A DNA stretch of 64,000 nucleotides from JANLSE01 sp038214135 (GCA_038214135.1 JBBQSD010000017.1:1-64000); one strand, 5' to 3'; counted from the stretch's first letter, positions 33,728-41,916 are shown. A program made the numbers and translations. Notes: generated by a model not told the origin, from the sequence alone.

Positions 33728-33944
33728 TTGGGCGAGTATAGCATGCTAGCGGCTAAATTCATACAATCAGCTATAACGAGGGTGCAGCGTATTGGTTTGC
33801 ACCGCCCGTAGAAGCACATAATTGATACTTCTCACAAGCAGATAGATAGGTTTTGACAGTTCCTGCACAGTGTTCGGAAGCACCACTCAGGTATACTCCG
33901 ACTATAGTATATGTTGTAAGTTTTTTATTGGAGAGGCATCATTC
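33728..33944 (+). other. Divergent spacer before hmgA
   Basis: No repeats of the common types. TATACT at 33892-33897 is a possible -10; no good -35 at standard spacing. TTGGAGAGG near 33929-33937 is the ribosome binding site of hmgA. Confidence 0.4.
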
Positions 33945-35243
33945 ATGGGCACGCGCAATTCACGGCTTGGCGGGTTCTATCAGCTTAATCCATTCGAGCG
34001 GCTTCAGATGGTGAAGTCATTCGATGGCTTGAATGATGAGGATCTTCGCCAACTCCACGGTGGCAATGGAGCCTTGACCGTTGAGCGCGCTGATAAGATG
34101 ATCGAAAATGTGATCGGGACGTTCAATCTGCCGATGGGCATCGCAACCAACTTCCAGATCAATGGCCGCGATACCCTCATCCCTATGGTTGTCGAGGAAC
34201 CATCGATCATTGCTGGTGCGAGCTATGCTGCTCGCCTGGTGCGGGATGCTGGCGGCTTTCAGGCTAGCTCGACAGACCCACTCATGATTTCACAGATCCA
34301 ACTCGTTGGCGTTGCTGCCCCCGATGCCGCCCGCGAGGCCATCTTTGCCCATCGCGATGAAATTCTGGCCCTGGCCAATCGCCAGAGCAAAAGCCTAATC
34401 GCACTGGGCGGTGGTGCCAAGGATATTGAGGTGCGCTTCTTTCCCGAAAGCCCAATGGGTGCGATGCTGATCGTCCACCTGCTTGTCGATTGCCGCGATG
34501 CTATGGGTGCCAATGCCGTCAATACCATGGCCGAAGCCGTTGCCCCACTGATCGAACGCATCACCGGTGGCCGTGCATACCTCCGCATTCTCTCAAACCT
34601 GAGCGACCGGCGGATGTCCAAGGCTCGCGCTGTCGTCCATACCCACACACTGGCCCGCGATGGCATGACCGGCGAGGAAGTCGTTGAGGGTATTCTGTGG
34701 GCCTACAGTTTCGCGGCTGTCGATCCATACCGGGCCACAACCCATAACAAGGGTATCATGAATGGCATCGATCCTATTCTTGTCGCAACCGGCAATGATT
34801 GGCGGGCAGTCGAGGCTGGTGCCCATGCCTATGCCTCACGCAGCGGCCAGTACACATCGCTCTCACGCTGGTGGCGCGATGCTAACGGCAACCTGGTTGG
34901 CGAACTGGAAATGCCACTCTCTGTTGGCATCATCGGCGGTGCAACCCGCGTCCACCCAGGTGCCCAGGCCGCACTCAAGCTGCTTGGTGTTGCTCACGCC
35001 CACGAACTGGCCGAGATCTGTGTCTGCGCTGGGCTGGCATCTAATCTGGCCGCCATGCGCGCACTCGCCACCGAGGGTATTCAGCGTGGCCATATGAGCC
35101 TGCACGCCCGCCAGATCGCCATGTCCGCCGGTGCGATCGGCGAGGAGGTCGATCTCCTGACCGAGCGGATGGTTGAGGAGCATAACATCAAATCCACCCG
35201 CGCCGCAGAACTATTGGCCGAGTTACGAGCGATTGCGGTGTAG
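33945..35243 (+). CDS. hmgA: Hydroxymethylglutaryl-CoA reductase, class II
   Basis: 432 residues. It interconverts HMG-CoA and mevalonate with NAD(P)H. Signatures: ENVIGTFNLPMGIATNFQING (~54-74), VEEPSIIAGASYAARL with the catalytic Glu (~84), the Lys in GGGAKDIEVR, DAMGANAVNTMAEAV, and the C-terminal GHMSLHARQIA with the catalytic His. Class II proteins lack the membrane anchor, as here. The frame extends to 33870, but the start at 33945 has a GAGAGG site. In synthesis direction it would act after the HMG-CoA synthase encoded next, so I read it as biosynthetic despite the class II sequence type. Confidence 0.93.
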   Translation: MGTRNSRLGGFYQLNPFERLQMVKSFDGLNDEDLRQLHGGNGALTVERADKMIENVIGTFNLPMGIATNFQINGRDTLIPMVVEEPSIIAGASYAARLVRDAGGFQASSTDPLMISQIQLVGVAAPDAAREAIFAHRDEILALANRQSKSLIALGGGAKDIEVRFFPESPMGAMLIVHLLVDCRDAMGANAVNTMAEAVAPLIERITGGRAYLRILSNLSDRRMSKARAVVHTHTLARDGMTGEEVVEGILWAYSFAAVDPYRATTHNKGIMNGIDPILVATGNDWRAVEAGAHAYASRSGQYTSLSRWWRDANGNLVGELEMPLSVGIIGGATRVHPGAQAALKLLGVAHAHELAEICVCAGLASNLAAMRALATEGIQRGHMSLHARQIAMSAGAIGEEVDLLTERMVEEHNIKSTRAAELLAELRAIAV

Positions 35244-35399
35244 AAGGTAGCTATCAGCTTTCAGCTATCAGCTTTCAGTTCGCTAGCCATGAATGCTGGT
35301 ACAACCAACCGACGTTATAGTGACAGCAAGAACTTTCATCTGCACCAAAAAAGCTGACGGCTGATGGCTGACGGCTGAAAGCTAACATGGAGACCCCCA
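35244..35399. repeat. Spacer with opposed AGCTWTC and GGCTGAY heptamer arrays
   Basis: AGCTATC/AGCTTTC heptamers (35250-35282) and the complementary GGCTGAC/GGCTGAA heptamers (35353-35385) flank ~70 unique bases, so the spacer can form a long hairpin within the mevalonate cluster. Confidence 0.6.
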
Positions 35400-36446
35400 A
35401 TGTTCAAACCCAACCTGCCAGTCGGCATCATCGGCTATGGTGCCTACATCCCGCGTTATCGGATCGCTGCCAAAGAAATCGCCCGCATGTGGTCGGCGCA
35501 GGGCGGCGTTCCTGTCGATTCAAAGAGTGTTCCAGGGCCAGACGAAGACACAATTACGATGTCGATCGAGGCCTCACGCAATGCGCTGGCCCGCGCCCAA
35601 TTGGCTGGTAGCGCGCTTTCTGCTGTATGGATCGGTAGCGAAAGCCATCCCTACTCAGTCAAGCCCTCTGGTACGATTGTTGCCGAAGCTCTCGGCGCGA
35701 CACCCTGGGTCAGCGCTGCCGATTGGGAATTCGCCTGCAAAGCTGGTTCCGAAGCCCTGACCGCCGCAATGGGCATGGTCGGCAGTGGTATGTACGAATA
35801 TGTGCTGGCGGTTGGTGCCGATACCGCCCAGGGTCGGCCTGGCGATGCGCTGGAATATACTGCCGCCGCCGGAGCCGCCGCCCTGATCGTCGGTGCCGCC
35901 AAGGATTCTATCGCCACCATCGAAGCAACGATCTCGCATGTTGGCGATGTGCCCGATTTCTTTCGCCGTGCCGATCGACCATACCCTGTGCATGGCCATC
36001 GCTTCACCGGCGAGCCAGCCTATTTTGGGCAGACCCGCGCCGCCGCAGAGCGCTTGCTCGGTGATCTGGGTGCCAAACCAGGCGATTTCACCTATGCCGT
36101 TTTCCATCAGCCAAATGCGCGCTTCCCACAGGCCGCCGCCAAACAACTCGGCTTCACAGCACAGCAGATCGCGCCCGGCCTACTCTCGCCCAAGATCGGC
36201 AACACCTACTCGGCAGCCGCTCTACTCGGATTGTGCGCCACCCTTGATGTTGCCAAACCAGGCGAGACAATCTTCGTCGCAACCTATGGTTCCGGTGCAG
36301 GCTCAGATGCCTACACCCTGCGCGTCACCGATGCCATCGAGCAGCGCCGCACCAGCGCACCGCTGACCAGCGCCTACCTGGCCCGCGAATCATTCGTCGA
36401 TTATGCCGTGTATGCCAAATGGCGTGGCAAATTGGTGATGGGCTAG
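35400..36446 (+). CDS. Hydroxymethylglutaryl-CoA synthase, archaeal type
   Basis: 348 residues. Condenses acetyl-CoA and acetoacetyl-CoA to HMG-CoA. It has the thiolase-superfamily fold with the active-site set intact: E81 (WIGSESHP), C113 (EFACKAGSEA) and H236 (VFHQPNARFP). The length and the ACKAGS motif match the archaeal-type enzyme that works in a complex with a thiolase and a DUF35 protein, both encoded next. GGAG lies ahead of the ATG at 35400. Confidence 0.93.
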   Translation: MFKPNLPVGIIGYGAYIPRYRIAAKEIARMWSAQGGVPVDSKSVPGPDEDTITMSIEASRNALARAQLAGSALSAVWIGSESHPYSVKPSGTIVAEALGATPWVSAADWEFACKAGSEALTAAMGMVGSGMYEYVLAVGADTAQGRPGDALEYTAAAGAAALIVGAAKDSIATIEATISHVGDVPDFFRRADRPYPVHGHRFTGEPAYFGQTRAAAERLLGDLGAKPGDFTYAVFHQPNARFPQAAAKQLGFTAQQIAPGLLSPKIGNTYSAAALLGLCATLDVAKPGETIFVATYGSGAGSDAYTLRVTDAIEQRRTSAPLTSAYLARESFVDYAVYAKWRGKLVMG

Positions 36447-36772
36447 GAAGTATTCAGAAGTCAGGAGTCAGCATTCAGAAGCCTTGCAATCAGGAAGTTC
36501 TCGCAACCAAGCACGCATGAGCACATTCGGACTCCTAATATAACCAGAAAGAAAGTCTGTGGCAGTTCCATGCCACTCGTATTCATTCAACCGCCGCGCA
36601 ATGGCAATGCCGCCGTATGCTGCTAGGCCAGGGCACAATATAAATCAACAGAATACTCACAATTCAGAACGGAGTATTTAGAAGTCATGCAACAAGTAAG
36701 TTAGTACAACCAAGCATATATCAGCACATTCTGACTCCTGACTCCTGAATACTATTGCGTTGGAGATACATC
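36447..36772. repeat. 326-bp spacer with a diverged direct duplication and opposed heptamers
   Basis: GTCAGGA heptamers at 36456-36472 and their complement GACTCCT at 36731-36748. Between them a ~90-bp segment (about 36450-36535) is repeated in diverged form at about 36675-36748 (shared blocks: TTGCAA/ATGCAA, ACAACCAAGCA, GAGCACATTC). No gene is seen. Confidence 0.5.
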
Positions 36773-37939
36773 ATGCAAAACGTCTATATTATCGGAACCA
36801 GCGCAACACCCGTTGGTGAGCACTGGGAACGCACCGCAATCTCGCTTGCCTGCGAGGCGCTTAATGGTGCTCGCGGCGCATTGCCCACCGAACGCATCGG
36901 TGCGCTGTATGTCGCCAATGCCCTTAGCGCCGCCATTGGTGGCCAGGCACAGCTTGGGGCTGCGATTGCCGCTGCCGCAGGGATGCACGGCGCGGAAGCA
37001 CATACCATCGAAGCCGGCGGTGCATCGGGCGGGCTAGCACTACGCCAGGCATATCTCGCAGTTGCATCAGGAGCCTATGATCTCGTCGCAGTCGTTGGCG
37101 TCGAAAAAACCACCGATGTCCTCGACGATAGGCGCGAGGCTGCCCAGATCCAGGCCGCCGATGTCGATTGGGAAGCGGTTCAGGGTGCCACCACAACTGC
37201 CCAATGGGCCATGCTTATGCGTCGCTATATGCACGTCTATGGTGTTAGTAGTGATGCATTCGCACCATTTCCTGTCAATGCCCATGCCAATGGAGCCGCC
37301 AGCAAAACGGCCATGTACCGCTTTGCAATCAGCGCCGACAAAGTCCGTAGCGCCGCACTCGTCGCCGATCCATTGACGCTCCTGGATTGCTCGACATCCG
37401 CCGATGGCGCTGCTGCCGTGATCGTCGCCAGCGAATCCATCGCCAGAGAGATCGGCAGCCCACTGATCCGCATTGCGGGTTCTGCTGTCGCAACCGATAC
37501 CCTAGCGCTGCACAGTCGCCCAGATCCACTATGGCTCAGTGCGGCAGCGCGCAGTGCAGCAGTAGCCCTACAGGGTGCCCATCTCACCCATAGCGACATA
37601 CAGGTGCTGGATCTCACCGACCCACACGGCATTGCTGCTGCACTCGCGCTTGAGTCCAGCGGGTTTGCCGAGCGCGGTAGCGCCACACACATGGCCCGCG
37701 ATGGCGCAATCCGGCCAGATGGCGCAATTCCGTTAGCAACCGGCGGTGGGTGCAAGGCGCGTGGCGACCTGATCGGGGCCAATGGGGTCTATCAGATCAT
37801 CGAACTCGTACGGCAACTACGCGGCGAAGCGGGCGCAGCCCAGGTCCAGGGTGCCAAGCGTGCCCTCGCACAATGTCTGGGCGGAATCGGCACCACCGCC
37901 GCCACCCATATCCTCATCGCCGAATCATCATCGTCGTAG
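36773..37939 (+). CDS. Thiolase-like protein with substituted active-site residues
   Basis: 388 residues with the archaeal acetoacetyl-CoA thiolase layout (start NVYIIGTSATPVGEHWE; VGVEKTTDV; C-terminal GGGCKARGDLIGANGVYQ). In active thiolases the motif E-A-x-C-A-S-G carries the nucleophilic Cys; here it reads EAGGASGG, with Gly83 at the Cys position. The GHP motif with the catalytic His reads GDL. The codons are clear in the sequence. It may therefore serve as a scaffold or acyl-carrier channel for the HMG-CoA synthase rather than as an acetoacetyl-CoA synthase. GGAG lies 7 bases before the ATG at 36773. The stop codon lies within the first unit of a 54-bp tandem repeat. Confidence 0.82.
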   Translation: MQNVYIIGTSATPVGEHWERTAISLACEALNGARGALPTERIGALYVANALSAAIGGQAQLGAAIAAAAGMHGAEAHTIEAGGASGGLALRQAYLAVASGAYDLVAVVGVEKTTDVLDDRREAAQIQAADVDWEAVQGATTTAQWAMLMRRYMHVYGVSSDAFAPFPVNAHANGAASKTAMYRFAISADKVRSAALVADPLTLLDCSTSADGAAAVIVASESIAREIGSPLIRIAGSAVATDTLALHSRPDPLWLSAAARSAAVALQGAHLTHSDIQVLDLTDPHGIAAALALESSGFAERGSATHMARDGAIRPDGAIPLATGGGCKARGDLIGANGVYQIIELVRQLRGEAGAAQVQGAKRALAQCLGGIGTTAATHILIAESSSS

Positions 37940-38100
37940 GGGCGAACCTCGTGTTCGCCCATCACATCCGCGTCGTTATCATCATCATCGTAGGGGCGAA
38001 CCTCGTGTTCGCCCATCACACCCGCGTCGTTATCGTCATCATCGTAGGGGCGAACCTCGTGTTCGCCCGTCGGATCGCATTCGCCCATCGCATTGCCAAT
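37924..38100. repeat. 54-bp tandem repeat, about three units, overlapping a stop codon
   Basis: GTAGGGGCGAAC begins at 37936, 37990 and 38044, an exact 54-bp period. Each unit carries the hairpin GGGCGAAC-CTCGT-GTTCGCCC. The TAG stop of the thiolase-like gene (37937-37939) is inside the first unit. The third unit decays after GTTCGCCCG. Confidence 0.9.
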
Positions 38101-38115
38101 ACATAAGGAACACCC

Positions 38116-38505
38116 ATGGATCTTGCAAAACATTGGCGGCTACGTGCAGCCCGCTACCGATTAGAAGGCCAGCGCCATCGGGCAACCGGCGATATACAGT
38201 TCCCGCCCAATCCCGATGCCAACCCAGAATGGGAACCGCACACCCTGAGCGGCCGCGGCCAGATCTACTCATTCACCGTTGTCCGCCAACCGCCAGCTGG
38301 ATATGACGAACAGGCACCCTATCTATTGGCATTGGTGCGCCTCAACGAAGGGCCAATGATCACCGCGCAACTCACCGATTGTGATCCAGATCAGATCACC
38401 ATCGACATGCCAGTCGAGATGGTCACCCGTAAACTCGTCGATCTGGGCGAGGATGCCCTGCTGGTCTATGGGCCGAAATTCCGGCCACTGCTGGTTAGTG
38501 CGTAG
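38116..38505 (+). CDS. DUF35 OB-fold protein lacking the zinc-ribbon cysteines
   Basis: 129 residues. In archaea the DUF35 protein bridges thiolase and HMG-CoA synthase and shares the CoA site. The OB-fold half is clear (GRGQIYSFTVVRQPPAGYDEQAPYLLALVRL). In the N-terminal ribbon, where CxxC...CxxC is expected before and after IQFPP, the sequence reads GQRHRATGDIQFPPNPDANPE, so all four cysteines are absent. The ribosome binding site is AAGGAA before ATG 38116. It is the last gene of the hmgA-synthase-thiolase-DUF35 cluster. Confidence 0.85.
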   Translation: MDLAKHWRLRAARYRLEGQRHRATGDIQFPPNPDANPEWEPHTLSGRGQIYSFTVVRQPPAGYDEQAPYLLALVRLNEGPMITAQLTDCDPDQITIDMPVEMVTRKLVDLGEDALLVYGPKFRPLLVSA

Positions 38506-38870
38506 GCAATCAAGATATTGTGTACTATGTCATTGGGTCGTGTCAACCCCACGCTACCGCGGGCTGATGGATCTTTCCATGTCATTGGGTCGTGTCAACC
38601 CCACGCTACCGCGGGCTGAAGCCACGCGGCTATGGGTAGATCGTCCCGTTGTCGCAGGCTGATTACTCTGGAAATTACATAATCGGGTATTCTTCCTCAG
38701 TACGGCTGGCTCCCCTCTCCTCGGCGTGGGAGAGGAACCGGGGGTGCGGGCAATATGGTGCGAAATACCGGAAAACTTCGTTGACGGAGTAATCAGCCCA
38801 TGGCATGCAAAAAACACCAGGGGCGCGGCTTGCCAGCCGTGCCCCTGGTGCAAGTGTGTAGAGAATAGGG
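38506..38870. repeat. 365-bp spacer with a 41-bp direct repeat and hairpins
   Basis: A 41-bp sequence starting ATGTCATTGGGTCG occurs at 38527-38567 and again at 38579-38619 (52-bp period). CCCCTCTCC/GGAGAGG-type hairpin at ~38710-38738. CAGGGGCGCGGC/GCCGTGCCCCTGG at ~38818-38848 is a hairpin just downstream of lexA and may terminate it. Confidence 0.7.
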
Positions 38871-39536
38871 CTAGCTCATCGAGCGCATGACACCGATCAC
38901 ACGACCCTCAACCCGTACATTTGCCGCCTCAACGAAGATTGGATCCATCGTTACATTGGCGGGCTGAAGCCGTACGCGGCTGCCCTCGTTATAGAAACGC
39001 TTCAGCGTGACGGCATTATCGTCCTCGATGCGCACTGCTACCATCTGGCCGTTCTCGGCATGCTCCTGGTAGCGCATCAACACAATGTCGCCATCAGCAA
39101 TCAGTGCATCAATCATCGAATTCCCACGCACCCGCAGCGCGTAGACATCGCTGAGCTTCTCTGGTGACGCAACCTCATTTGGTACGTCAACCATCTCGGC
39201 ATCACTGGTTGATGTATCCTCTGGGTTTGGCAGCGGCTGCCCAGCCGTGATCGTGCCAAGAACCCGTACCTGCCCGGCAATCGTGCGACTGACCTGTGCT
39301 GGTGCCAGGGCTGCACCGGGAGGAAGGCTGATCCCACGTGAGACTTTGCCTTCACGCTTGATCAATTTCTTATTTTCGAGCGCCTTGAGATTGTACGCGA
39401 CTACCGAGGTGGAGGAGATGTCAAGCTTCTCCTGAATCTGGCGGATCGCTGGTGGATACCCAGTGCTCCGTAAAAATTCCTCGATATAAGCGAGGATCTC
39501 GCGCTGGCGGGCCGAAAGGCCATCTGACGAGCGCAT
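38871..39536 (-). CDS. lexA: LexA repressor
   Basis: SOS-response repressor with RecA-stimulated self-cleavage. 221 residues: N-terminal winged helix (LSARQREILAYIEEF ... RQIQEKLDISSTSVVAYNLKALENKKLI), cleavage site A98-G99 in ITAGQP, catalytic S140 (RGNSMIDA) and K179 (VTLKRFY). The start at 39536 is set by AAGGAA at 7 bases; the frame runs on upstream through the promoter. Autoregulation is expected; candidate operators are listed separately. Confidence 0.95.
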   Translation of the reverse strand: MRSSDGLSARQREILAYIEEFLRSTGYPPAIRQIQEKLDISSTSVVAYNLKALENKKLIKREGKVSRGISLPPGAALAPAQVSRTIAGQVRVLGTITAGQPLPNPEDTSTSDAEMVDVPNEVASPEKLSDVYALRVRGNSMIDALIADGDIVLMRYQEHAENGQMVAVRIEDDNAVTLKRFYNEGSRVRLQPANVTMDPIFVEAANVRVEGRVIGVMRSMS

Positions 39537-39581
39537 CACCGCTTCCTTTCTTGAATGTTGCCCTGGCAAGTTCGCAAGGGT

Positions 39582-39593
39582 GTTCGCTAGAAC
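39582..39593 (-). promoter_or_regulatory. Candidate lexA operator in the leader
   Basis: GTTC-GCTA-GAAC, an inverted repeat located about 10-21 bases after the predicted transcription start of lexA. The arms are in the opposite order to the Gram-positive GAACNNNNGTTC box, so assignment is tentative. Confidence 0.35.
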
Positions 39594-39609
39594 TAATGTA
39601 GCGAATTTC

Positions 39610-39639
39610 ATTATAGAGGAAACGCCTGTTCTGTGTCAA
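39610..39639 (-). promoter_or_regulatory. lexA promoter
   Basis: On the minus strand TTGACA (39639-39634), 18 bp, TATAAT (39615-39610). Both boxes are perfect matches to the sigma-70 consensus. Expected start near 39603. Confidence 0.8.
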
Positions 39640-39643
39640 GAGG

Positions 39644-39692
39644 GAATTGACACAAATGTCTTTAGATTCGAGGGGAATTGACACAAATGTCT
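39644..39692. promoter_or_regulatory. Tandem palindromic sites upstream of the lexA promoter
   Basis: GGAATTGACACAAATGTCTT occurs twice, with the palindrome GACA-CAAA-TGTC at 39649-39660 and at 39680-39691, exactly 31 bp apart (about three helical turns). They lie 10-50 bp upstream of the -35 box. Likely binding sites for a dimeric regulator. Confidence 0.55.
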
Positions 39693-39707
39693 TAGGGGTC
39701 AGGGGTT

Positions 39708-39752
39708 AGGGACGGTTCGCGAACCGCCCGTACCGATTGTTGCCAAGCAATT
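39708..39752 (-). repeat. 45-bp element with GGTTCGCGAACC core
   Basis: Reverse-strand copy of the element found inside the DUF2723 gene at 24358-24402; about 41 of 45 positions agree. The core GGTTCGCGAACC is a perfect palindrome preceded by GTACGGGC. Confidence 0.8.
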
Positions 39753-39779
39753 CATGCTACAGTTCTGAATTCTTGGCTA

Positions 39780-40475
39780 TCAGGCCAGAATTGCTGCCAT
39801 CACCGCATTGGTATCGGTGAGCGAGGCAAATACGGCATCGGGGTTGTGTGCCGCGAGGTCATCCATACTGAATGGGCCAGTGGCGATTGCGATAGTACGA
39901 GTTCCGAAGGCTCGGCCACAGGCAATATCGAAGGGCGTATCGCCAATCACCACAATATCATTTCCACGAAACTCGCGCCCATAGCGCTGTGCGGCGCGGG
40001 TTGCTGCAATCTCCGGCAGCCGCTTGCGGTCGTGGTGATCACTGCCATAGGCACCAGCATCAAGATCAATGAAACTGCTCAATTCCATCAGTTCCAGTTT
40101 CAGGCGTGCAACCGGCGCGAGATTGCCGGTTAGTGCCGATTGAACAACCGGCTGATTGGCAAGGCTGGCCAGAACATCGCGGACGCCAGCCAACACATTG
40201 CCACGCTCTAGGATCGCAGCCCGATTGGCATGCAGTTCGCCTAAATATGTGCTGGTAAACAGATCAAGCTGGCCGATCAATTCGTCCTCATCACGGTCGG
40301 CAAATGTCTCCAGAATGATCTGCCGGTCGGTCTTGCCAGCATACTGGTGGCGTTCTCCCGCGGATGCGCGCCCATAGACCTGCTGCATGGCAGCCCGCAT
40401 ACACGCACCGGCAACCCCACCCGTATACAGCAGGGTGCCATCAATATCCCACAGAATGAGTTTTTCTGGTGCCAA
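39780..40475 (-). CDS. HAD-family phosphatase (phosphoglycolate phosphatase-like)
   Basis: 231 residues. Motif I ILWDIDGTLLYTGG with the nucleophile Asp and acid/base Asp; an alpha-helical cap (~20-85); motif II QSALTGN; motif III Lys near HHDRKRL; motif IV VVIGDTPFDIACGRAFG. Likely hydrolyses small phosphate esters; the substrate is not determinable. It starts 8 bases after the end of the upstream gene at 40484, so the two are probably one operon. Confidence 0.87.
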   Translation of the reverse strand: MAPEKLILWDIDGTLLYTGGVAGACMRAAMQQVYGRASAGERHQYAGKTDRQIILETFADRDEDELIGQLDLFTSTYLGELHANRAAILERGNVLAGVRDVLASLANQPVVQSALTGNLAPVARLKLELMELSSFIDLDAGAYGSDHHDRKRLPEIAATRAAQRYGREFRGNDIVVIGDTPFDIACGRAFGTRTIAIATGPFSMDDLAAHNPDAVFASLTDTNAVMAAILA

Positions 40476-40483
40476 GAGTGCCC

Positions 40484-41191
40484 CTACTTTGGTACTGCTG
40501 TTGGCACGGTTGGTGCGGGTGGTACTTCTGGAATATCCAGGCCAAGCAATGGTGCAGCCGGGCCAGCCAAGCGATCAACGAGTTCACCAAGCCGCCGGAA
40601 CTGTGGGCCAAGTTCGGTTCCCTTCAGCGGAATAACGACCGGTACTTCGACACCCTGGCCCTTGAGTGGCAGTGGCTGATTGATCGGAATATTCAGATTC
40701 AACCGAATCTTGAGTTTTGTGCCAACTGGCAGCAGCAAGTTGACATTTGCGCGCAAACGGCCTGCTAACCCAAGATCAATATCGGCACCCTCAACAAACA
40801 CCTGTGCCGCCTCCGTTAGCTCAACGGTTGTCTCCTGATTGACCGGCACATCCAGTTTAATCGGGATGGTCACATCATCAAGCGGAATGGTTGTTTTGAT
40901 CGAAGCGCCTTCCAGGCCATCGACAACACTGCGTAGTTCGGCAACATTATTGCGGGCGAACCCCTGCACACCGCCGATTGTTCCGCCAATCTGGTTCTGC
41001 CACTGGATGATAAACCCAGCCAACAACAGCACAACAAATATCAGGATCAGATTGATCGCAAAGGATGTGATGATCAATGCCTTCCAGAAGGAAGTCAGGC
41101 GTGTATTGCGCTTTGGCGGCTGGCTATTGGAAGCGGAAGATCGCTCGCTGCTAAGGCTGGTCGATTGCGTATTGGCTTCGGTGCTGGCCAT
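40484..41191 (-). CDS. Single-pass membrane protein of unknown function
   Basis: 235 residues: a Ser/Gln-rich cytoplasmic N-terminus (~1-38), one helix (~40-65, ALIITSFAINLILIFVVLLLAGFII), then an extracytoplasmic domain with many short beta-like segments containing repeated TIPLDDVTIPIKLDVPVNQ / LNLNIPINQPLPLKGQ patterns, and a Pro/Thr-rich end. Not recognised. GGAGG at 6 bases defines the start at 41191. Operon with the downstream HAD gene. Confidence 0.65.
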   Translation of the reverse strand: MASTEANTQSTSLSSERSSASNSQPPKRNTRLTSFWKALIITSFAINLILIFVVLLLAGFIIQWQNQIGGTIGGVQGFARNNVAELRSVVDGLEGASIKTTIPLDDVTIPIKLDVPVNQETTVELTEAAQVFVEGADIDLGLAGRLRANVNLLLPVGTKLKIRLNLNIPINQPLPLKGQGVEVPVVIPLKGTELGPQFRRLGELVDRLAGPAAPLLGLDIPEVPPAPTVPTAVPK

Positions 41192-41322
41192 GGGCGGCCT
41201 CCTGATGGATAACAGATCATTTCTGGCCAGTATATACCACGCTGTGTGGTAAAGCAACACACGGTTTGCTGCAAAACAGCGTCAGAATGCGCTCGGCATC
41301 GAGAAACGGTAAAGCAATTGCT

Positions 41323-41916
41323 TCACGCGCCACCAAAATAGCGCAGTGCCAAGCGCAGGCGTTCTTCCAGGCTGGGCGGGGCATCGGCTGGCAGGGCGGC
41401 AATAGCTGCATTGGCTTCGCCAGTACTGAACCCCAGGCTGCTCAACATTTCGGCCAGTTCCGCATTCGCAGCAGCGGCGGCTGGTGTTGCAGCAGATGGC
41501 GTTGGCAGGCCGCGCAGATCGATCTTGCCCTTAAGTTCGAGAACCAGGCGCTCTGCCGTCTTTTTGCCAATCCCCGGAACCCGTGAGAGCCGCGCAATAT
41601 CGCCACCAGCAATAGCGGCGCGTAGTTCATCGATTGGGCCAGATGAGAGCAGGCTCAGAGCTACTTTTGGGCCAACACCACTTACACTCAACAGGGTTTC
41701 AAACAACTGGCGCTGCTCGGTCGTCGCAAACCCATACAGTGTCAGAGCGTCTTCACGCACCAGCAGATGGGTGTACAGATGCACAGCATCGCCAAAGGCA
41801 CCCAGGGCGCCAAGCACAGGCCGGGGTGCGAAGATCTGAAAGCCCACCCCGCCAGTCTCGATCACCGCATAATCCAGGCCAGTGGCAAGCAATATTCCGC
41901 GAATGGAAGCGATCAT
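41323..41916 (-). CDS. ruvA: Holliday junction DNA helicase subunit RuvA
   Basis: 197 residues. RuvA binds Holliday junctions as a tetramer and loads RuvB. N-terminal OB fold (MIASIRGILLATGLDYAVIETGGVGFQI), LVREDALTLYGFATTEQRQLFETLLSVSGVGPKVALSLLS (first HhH), RVPGIGKKTAERLVLELKGKI (second HhH), Ala-rich linker and C-terminal domain ending LRLALRYFGGA. ruvB and ruvC are not adjacent. Confidence 0.95.
   Translation of the reverse strand: MIASIRGILLATGLDYAVIETGGVGFQIFAPRPVLGALGAFGDAVHLYTHLLVREDALTLYGFATTEQRQLFETLLSVSGVGPKVALSLLSSGPIDELRAAIAGGDIARLSRVPGIGKKTAERLVLELKGKIDLRGLPTPSAATPAAAAANAELAEMLSSLGFSTGEANAAIAALPADAPPSLEERLRLALRYFGGA

Noticed and set aside
37924..38100. Possible CRISPR array
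   Set aside because: Units of 54 bp are repeated almost entirely, with no unique spacers; it is a tandem repeat of a hairpin element.
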